DNA of 64,000 bases from Streptomyces showdoensis. GTDB lineage: Bacteria > Actinomycetota > Actinomycetes > Streptomycetales > Streptomycetaceae. Both the position numbers and the translations under genes were made by a program. The notes beneath the pieces are model-generated. The model did no database searches. It was not told the origin of the DNA and saw only the letters and a program-made list of their open reading frames with translations. Shown here in pieces: positions 59,082-64,000 of the stretch (the first letter of the stretch is position 1; every line of letters begins with the position of its first letter). Where the stretch lies: NCBI RefSeq assembly GCF_039535475.1, contig NZ_BAAAXG010000004.1:62001-126000 (forward strand), read 5' to 3'.

Positions 59082-60059
59082 GTGGCGGCGACACGAACGA
59101 CGGAGAAGCGGCCGGTGGGGCCGCCGCCGGTCCGCGAAGACACCTGCCGGACCCTCCTGGGGCTCTCCCCGCGGGCCGTCGGCATGGCCGCCCTGCTGCT
59201 CACCGTCACGATCTGGGCCGCGTTCGCCCTCAGTGCCCGCGCCCTCAGCAGCTCCACGCTGCTGCCCGCCGACGCCGCCCTGCTCCGCTTCGGCGTGCCG
59301 CTCGTGGTCCTGGCGCCCGCCCTGTGGCGGCGCCGGCGCCGGCTGGCCGCGGTGCGTCCCGGCCCGGCGGCGAAGATCATCTGCGGCGCCGGGGTCCCGT
59401 TCTTCCTCGCCGCGATGTACGGCGGCTCCCTCACCTCGGCCGCCTTCGTCGGAGCGATCGTGCCCGGCATGGTCCCGCTGTTCGTCTCCGCCCTCGTGGT
59501 CGCCGGCGGCAAGAGCGTCCCGCGCGGCACGCAGGCGGCCGGTCTCGTCCTCATCGTGACGGGCGTCGTGGCCCTGGTCTGGCGCCACCTGGCGGCGTTC
59601 GACGGGGACGTCCTGCTCGGCACCGGAACGCTGCTGGTCGCCAGCGGCCTGTGGGCGCTCTACACCGTCGGGCTCCGGGAGGTGGACCTCGACCCCATCG
59701 GATCCATCGGCCTCCTCTGCCTGCCCTCCCTCGCCGTGATCGCCCTGCTCACCGCGACCGGCGTCCTGCCCTCCGGGCTCGCCCACGCCGCCGGGTCCGA
59801 CATCGCGCTCTTCCTCGTCGTCCAGGGCCTGGGCGTCGGACTGTGCGCGGGCCTCCTGTACGCCTTCGCCATCCGCCGGCTCGGCCCCGAACGCAGCTCC
59901 GTCGTCGGGAGCCTGAGCCCCGCCGTCGTCGTCCTGCTCGCGACGGTCCTCCTCGACGAGTCGCCGACCCTGCCCGTCGTGATCGGCGTCCCCCTCATCA
60001 CCCTCGGCGTCGTGCTCGCCAACCGCCGCCCCGGAACCGAGGTCTCCCCCGATGCTTGA
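59082..60059 (+). CDS. EamA/DMT family transporter
   Basis: A 325-residue drug/metabolite transporter with ten predicted helices in two EamA halves (AVGMAALLLTVTIWAAFALSARALS and GTLLVASGLWALYTVGLREV begin each half). The late block GPERSSVVGSLSPAVVVLLATVLLDE is typical. Members export amino acids or other metabolites. GTG at 59082 has GGGAGGA upstream. It overlaps the aminotransferase by eight bases and is regulated, presumably, by the divergent Lrp protein. Confidence 0.88.
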   Translation: MAATRTTEKRPVGPPPVREDTCRTLLGLSPRAVGMAALLLTVTIWAAFALSARALSSSTLLPADAALLRFGVPLVVLAPALWRRRRRLAAVRPGPAAKIICGAGVPFFLAAMYGGSLTSAAFVGAIVPGMVPLFVSALVVAGGKSVPRGTQAAGLVLIVTGVVALVWRHLAAFDGDVLLGTGTLLVASGLWALYTVGLREVDLDPIGSIGLLCLPSLAVIALLTATGVLPSGLAHAAGSDIALFLVVQGLGVGLCAGLLYAFAIRRLGPERSSVVGSLSPAVVVLLATVLLDESPTLPVVIGVPLITLGVVLANRRPGTEVSPDA

Positions 60060-61227
60060 GCTCCTCCCCGCCCCGCCCGTCGACCCGCTGTGGGACCTGA
60101 CCGCCGAGTACGCGGAGGACCCGCGCCCCGAGCGGCTCAACCTGGTCCTGGGCGTCTACCGCGACCACACCGGCAGCACCCCCGTCATGACGGCGGTCAA
60201 GGAAGCCGAGATACGCCTGGCCGAACGCTCCGGCTCCAAGGAGTACCTCGGCCTCTCCGGCAACGCGGCGTTCAACGACGCCATGCTCACCACGGTCCTC
60301 GGCGACGAGGCCCGCACCGGCCGGGCGACCGCCGTCCAGACCGTCGCGGGCACCGGCGCCCTGCGCCTCCTCGCCGACCTCGTACGGCAGACCCGCCCCG
60401 GCACCACCGTGTGGATCAGCGACCCCGCGTACGTCAACCACCGCCCCATCCTGGAAGGCGCCGGCCTCACCGTCCGCACGTACCGCTGGACCGACCCCGC
60501 CGGCCTGCTCGCCGACCTGCGGGAGGCGGGCCGCGGCGACGTCGTCCTGCTGCAGGGCTGCTGCCACAACCCCACCGGGGTGACTCCGACGGCCGAGGCG
60601 TGGGAGCAACTGGCCGGCCTCGCCGGGACGCACGGCTGGGTCCCCTTCGTCGACCTGGCCTACCACGGCCTCGGCGACGGCCTCGACGCCGACCTGGCCC
60701 CCACCCGCATGCTGGCCGCACGCCTCCCCGAGGTGCTGATCGCCGTCAGCTGCTCCAAGAACTTCGGCCTCTACAGCGACCGCACGGGCTGCGCGATCGT
60801 CCTGGGCTCCTCGGCGCGGACGCTCCGGCACGTCGAGACCACCCTGCAGAACGCCGCCCGCACCCTCTATTCCATGCCGCCCGACCACGGCGCCGCCGTC
60901 GTCGCCACGATCCTGGCGGACGAGCGGCTCCGGACCGTCTGGCGCACGGAACTGGACACGATGCGCCGCCGCATCGCGTCCCACCGCACCGACCTCGTCG
61001 CGCACCTGAGCGCCCTCGGCCACGACCGGGAGGCGAGCGCCCTGGCCCGGCAGAAGGGCATGTTCTCGATGCTCCCGCTGACCCCGGAGCAGATGGCCCG
61101 GATGCGCCGCCACTCCGGCATCTACGGCACCACCGCGGGCCGCATCAACATCGCGGGAGTCCCCGCCCACCGCATCCCCTTCCTGGCCCAGGGCATCGCC
61201 GACGCGCTGGAATCCGGGCGGAGGTGA
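60052..61227 (+). CDS. Class I aminotransferase (aspartate/aromatic type)
   Basis: A 391-residue PLP-dependent aminotransferase of the AspC/TyrB subgroup. Signatures are LNLVLGVYRD near the start, the YLGLSGNAAFNDA block, CCHNPTGVTPT, the D in PFVDLAYHGLGDGLD contacting PLP, the Schiff-base Lys in SCSKNFGLYSDRTG, and carboxylate-binding Arg in INIAGVP context. ATG lies eight bases inside the EamA gene, so the two are coupled. With the exporter and Lrp regulator it likely handles excess aromatic or acidic amino acids. Confidence 0.9.
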   Translation: MLELLPAPPVDPLWDLTAEYAEDPRPERLNLVLGVYRDHTGSTPVMTAVKEAEIRLAERSGSKEYLGLSGNAAFNDAMLTTVLGDEARTGRATAVQTVAGTGALRLLADLVRQTRPGTTVWISDPAYVNHRPILEGAGLTVRTYRWTDPAGLLADLREAGRGDVVLLQGCCHNPTGVTPTAEAWEQLAGLAGTHGWVPFVDLAYHGLGDGLDADLAPTRMLAARLPEVLIAVSCSKNFGLYSDRTGCAIVLGSSARTLRHVETTLQNAARTLYSMPPDHGAAVVATILADERLRTVWRTELDTMRRRIASHRTDLVAHLSALGHDREASALARQKGMFSMLPLTPEQMARMRRHSGIYGTTAGRINIAGVPAHRIPFLAQGIADALESGRR

Positions 61228-61290
61228 ACGGGGGGCCGGTGCGGGGGTGACACCGGGCGGGCCCTCCGGTTCACCCGGACCGTCGGCCGG

Positions 61291-62142
61291 TCAGGGACCG
61301 TCCGGCCGGGGCCGGGATCGGAGGAAAACCCCCAGCCGTGCGTTCAGTTCCTCCGGGGCCGTGAGCGGAAGCGAGTGGTGGGTGGCTCCGGGAAGCACGG
61401 CCACCTCGGCCAGGGGGAGCGCCCGGCGGGCCCGGTCGGCGACCCCGGCGGCGCGGTGGGCGCGGCTGCGCTCCGCCAGGAGGACCAGGACCGGCATGCG
61501 CAGACCGTCCGCGCGCGGGCGGCCCCCGACGACGAGCTTGCGGCCGGGGACCGAGCCGGCCCGCGCGTAGAGCCGCTGCCACGTCTCGTCCGGCTCGGTG
61601 CCCGCCGTCTCCCAGGCCAGGAAGGCCCGGGAGCGCGCCTCGTCCGGGCGGACCAGGGCGGGCAGAGCGCGCAGCAGGTACGAGGGGCGGAACCCGGCGA
61701 AGACCTGGGTGGGGTCGACGAGGGCGAGGCGGTCGACCCGCCGCGGGGCGTGCAGCGCGTACCGCGCGGCCATCCAGGCGCCGTACGAGTGGCCGCACAG
61801 GTCCGTCCGGGCGAGCCCGAGCCCGTCGAGCAGCGCGTCCAGCCAGGCCATCAGGTCGTCGGCGCCCTTCAGCGGCAGGCCCCGGCGCTCGGTGCGGCCG
61901 GCGTCGCCCAGCAGGTCTACGGCGTACACCCGATGCCGTTCGCCGAGCGCCGCCGCGTTGGCGAACCAGACCAGACCGGTGGCGGATCCGCCGGGCAGGA
62001 GCACCAGGGGACTGCCGTCCGCCGCTCCGTGGACGTGGACCCGGGTGGGCCCGTACGGCGTGGCGACGTCGCGTTCCTCGGTCGACGCGGGCCAGCGGGA
62101 GCGGAGTTCGTCATAGGCGCGATCGAAGGAGGAGTGGGACAC
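61291..62142 (-). CDS. Alpha/beta fold hydrolase
   Basis: A 283-residue cytoplasmic alpha/beta hydrolase. Oxyanion block LVLLPGGSATGLVW, nucleophile Ser in LCGHSYGAWMAARYAL, Asp in VLVLLAERS region and His in LPGATHHSLPLTAPEELN fit the epoxide hydrolase/carboxylesterase-like group. GTG at 62142 follows AGAGGAACGG. It lies downstream of a MarR remnant on the opposite strand that may once have regulated it. Substrate unknown. Confidence 0.85.
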   Translation of the reverse strand: MSHSSFDRAYDELRSRWPASTEERDVATPYGPTRVHVHGAADGSPLVLLPGGSATGLVWFANAAALGERHRVYAVDLLGDAGRTERRGLPLKGADDLMAWLDALLDGLGLARTDLCGHSYGAWMAARYALHAPRRVDRLALVDPTQVFAGFRPSYLLRALPALVRPDEARSRAFLAWETAGTEPDETWQRLYARAGSVPGRKLVVGGRPRADGLRMPVLVLLAERSRAHRAAGVADRARRALPLAEVAVLPGATHHSLPLTAPEELNARLGVFLRSRPRPDGP

Positions 62143-62235
62143 GGCCGTTCCTCTCGCTGAGCCATCATCTCGGTGAACAGGATTATCTGCCGTCGGCGAG
62201 CCGGCGGAGGACACCTGGACGAGCGGCACACGGCG

Positions 62236-62386
62236 GGGGAACCGGTGCCCCTGCTGCGCGCGTTCACCGTGGAGTCCGACCTCCTCGTCGCCGAGTCCGC
62301 CGCACGCGACGGGCTGCACCCCACTGACGTGCGCGCTGATCCGCCTGCCGGACGCGGCACGGGACGGCACCCGGGCCCGCCCGGGC
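62236..62386 (+). pseudogene. Truncated MarR family regulator remnant
   Basis: Codons 62236-62337 read PVPLLRAFTVESDLLVAESA then LHPTDVRA, the N-terminal helix of Streptomyces MarR proteins. The frame then shifts, and LIRLPDAARDGTRARPG follows from about 62336 in another frame, after which no winged helix is seen. This is a truncated, frameshifted relic divergent from the alpha/beta hydrolase. The remaining gap 62143-62429 holds nothing else recognisable. Confidence 0.45.
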
Positions 62387-62429
62387 CGACGGGTCTCGGC
62401 GCGGACGGTGCCCCGGGCCCGGCGGTGCG

Positions 62430-63959
62430 TCAGGGGCGCAGCAGGGGGAAGGAGACCGGCGCCCAGCGGGCGCGGGCGGCGGCGGACCGGGCCCCGGGGA
62501 CACCGTGGTCCGCGCCCTCCCCGGCCCTGTCGTCGGTGGTCCACGTCATGACCTCGCCCGCGCCCCGGCCGGCGGCGGGCCGGCCGGGGTCGCCGGTGCG
62601 GGCGAAGTCGGCCCAGGCGCGCACCATGCGAGCGGACAGGTCGTGGTCCTCGGCGGACGGGACGCCGCCGATGAGGAAGGCGACGGCCTCGTCATGGAGG
62701 GTGCCGAAGGCGAAGGGGACGTCCGCGCAGTGCCAGGCCCGTACGGTTCCGCCGGGGCCGCCGCGCCGCCGGTCGAAGCGGCTGAGGCGGGCCCGGCCGC
62801 CGCCCCGGGCGTGCTGCTCGGCGAGCCGGTGGGCGTACTCGCCGAAGAGCAGGTCGCCGAAGACCGCCAGGTAGACGTCGAGGACCGGGGCGTCGGGCGC
62901 GTCGGCGCGGTAGCCGTCGACCAGGGCGTCGGGCAGGCCGAAGTCCGCGGCGAACGCGGCGAGTCGTTCCTCGGTGGTGACCTTCGCGCTGCTGCCGACG
63001 GCGTCGAGGAGCCAGTACTCCTCGGTCGTGTGGCAGACCAGCAGGTCGACGTCCCGGCTCCGCCCCTCGGACAGTCCGGTGAGCGGATCGACGGGCAGGA
63101 CGTCGCCGTCGAGCACGGGGGCGTAGAGCGACGGATCGTAGTGGCGGGACCCGGAGGCGGGATCGCGGCGGTAGGCCTCGACGACCGCGTCGCCCGCGCG
63201 GACGAGCGTCTGCGGATCGGCGGCGGCCAGCCCCTCGGGCGTGGCCGGGCAGCCCGCCGCGGCGGCGATCTCGCGCGTGGTCGCGGCGGCGATGGCCGGC
63301 GTGTAGCAGGGGCTGGCCGGGCTGTGCGCGATGGCGCGGTGGAACAGGCCGCGGGCGCGGTCCATCACCATGAGGCAGGCCACGGAGGCGGCTCCCGAGG
63401 ACTGCCCGGCGACGGTGACGTTGCCCGGATCGCCGCCGAACCCGTCGATGTTGTCGCGGATCCAGCGCAGTGCCGCGACCTGATCGAGCAGACCCCGGTT
63501 GTCCGGGTACGCGACTCCGCCCTCCGCGGGGACGTGGCCGAAGCCCTCGAAGCCGAGCCGGTAGTTGAGGGTGACCACGACCAGGCCGGCACGGGCGAGC
63601 GCGGTGCCGTCGAAGTCGGGCTGGGCGGAGGAGCCGAAGGTGTACGCGCCGCCGTGGATCCACACGAGTACGGGCAGGCGCCGCCCGCCGCCCGGGGCGG
63701 GCGTCCAGACGTTGAGGCTGAGGACGTCCTCGTCGCCCGGCGACCAGGCGGGTGCCCCGGGCAGCTCCGCCGACTGCGGAGCGATCACGCCGAACCGGGT
63801 GCAGTCCCGCACCCCGGTCCACGCGGCGGCCGGACGGGGCTCCTTGAACCGGTCGGCGCCGAACGGCGGTGCGGCGTACGGGATCCCGAGCGCGGCGACG
63901 ACCCCGTCGGCGGCCCGGAAGCCACGCACCCGGCCGTTGCCCGTCTCGAAGGTCTCCAC
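62430..63959 (-). CDS. Type B carboxylesterase
   Basis: A 509-residue carboxylesterase/lipase of the cholinesterase superfamily. It shows the oxyanion block VWIHGGAYTFGSS, nucleophile Ser in VTVAGQSSGAASVACLMV, the LNVWTP and YPDNRGLLDQVAALRWIRDNIDGFGGDPGNVT blocks, and C-terminal MVRAWADFARTGDP. No signal peptide, so cytoplasmic. GTG at 63959 has GAGAGGCGG upstream. In actinomycetes relatives include p-nitrobenzyl and phenmedipham esterases; the natural substrate is unknown. The last 41 bases of the window hold no gene start. Confidence 0.92.
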   Translation of the reverse strand: METFETGNGRVRGFRAADGVVAALGIPYAAPPFGADRFKEPRPAAAWTGVRDCTRFGVIAPQSAELPGAPAWSPGDEDVLSLNVWTPAPGGGRRLPVLVWIHGGAYTFGSSAQPDFDGTALARAGLVVVTLNYRLGFEGFGHVPAEGGVAYPDNRGLLDQVAALRWIRDNIDGFGGDPGNVTVAGQSSGAASVACLMVMDRARGLFHRAIAHSPASPCYTPAIAAATTREIAAAAGCPATPEGLAAADPQTLVRAGDAVVEAYRRDPASGSRHYDPSLYAPVLDGDVLPVDPLTGLSEGRSRDVDLLVCHTTEEYWLLDAVGSSAKVTTEERLAAFAADFGLPDALVDGYRADAPDAPVLDVYLAVFGDLLFGEYAHRLAEQHARGGGRARLSRFDRRRGGPGGTVRAWHCADVPFAFGTLHDEAVAFLIGGVPSAEDHDLSARMVRAWADFARTGDPGRPAAGRGAGEVMTWTTDDRAGEGADHGVPGARSAAARARWAPVSFPLLRP

Positions 63960-64000
63960 GTGGACCGCCTCTCATCCGACTCGCTCGACGCCGTGCGCCC

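Noticed and set aside
61285..61311. GGCCGG/CCGGCC hairpin between the aminotransferase and alpha/beta hydrolase stops
   Set aside because: Several weak, overlapping stems are possible in this GC-rich stretch and none is clearly a terminator.

Overview
This window is a high-GC, gene-dense stretch of an actinomycete chromosome, almost certainly Streptomyces. Codons end overwhelmingly in G or C. Starts are often GTG or TTG behind GGAG-type ribosome sites, and many neighbours overlap as ATGA or GTGA. The family mix fits too: ROK regulator with an ATPase-less CUT1 sugar transporter, tandem SpoIIE-type phosphatases, Tat-exported enzymes, an ECF sigma/anti-sigma pair with an SCO0930-type lipoprotein, a DasR-type chitinase promoter, and a c-di-AMP riboswitch before a cell-wall lytic enzyme. 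I saw no tRNA, rRNA, CRISPR array, phage or insertion sequence.

Layout. 0.2-12.9 kb is a carbohydrate-use locus: phosphodiesterase, alpha-galactosidase, ROK regulator, solute-binding lipoprotein and two permeases, a secreted GH5 enzyme with three C-terminal repeats, GH35 beta-galactosidase and HAD phosphatase. 12.9-18.0 kb has RidA and two SpoIIE/PAS/GAF phosphatases. 18.3-19.5 kb is the riboswitch and LysM-transglycosylase. 19.5-28.6 kb holds small regulator-target pairs (TetR/DUF1304, GntR/amidohydrolase, MarR/MFS) and a gene-poor patch with an ABC ATPase remnant. 27.7-34.5 kb has an SMP-30 lactonase with an Lrp regulator, a bacterial nitric oxide synthase, a DUF1996 protein, and the ECF sigma module.

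34.5-49.0 kb has an ABC exporter, a NUDIX/two-component/secreted peptidase run, an amidase, a GH18 chitinase, and a TetR-glpD cluster divergent from an alkylglycerone-phosphate-synthase-like flavoenzyme and a lipid kinase, which together look like an ether-lipid or glycerolipid module. 49.0-64.0 kb carries a VOC protein, Tat-secreted hydrolase, DUF5937 regulator, TPR plus polyprenyl synthase, a large secreted subtilisin, Lrp with EamA exporter and aminotransferase, two esterase-type hydrolases and a MarR remnant.

Regulation is unusually legible. Specific operators can be read beside several regulators: a 17-bp perfect palindrome before DUF1304/TetR, TTTGTATACCAAG copies around the GntR/amidohydrolase pair, GGCAGA/TCTGCC repeats at Lrp/EamA, a dre-like box between -35 and -10 of the chitinase promoter, and a shared TGAACC-N17-GTGT promoter for the ECF sigma gene and its lipoprotein.

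Six single-base disruptions occur in five otherwise intact genes. All are explained by one extra G or C, most in homopolymers, so overcalled bases are more likely than true pseudogenes. No wholly new system stands out; the strongest leads are the riboswitch, the GH5 repeat domain, the ether-lipid module, the ECF regulon and the nitric oxide synthase.
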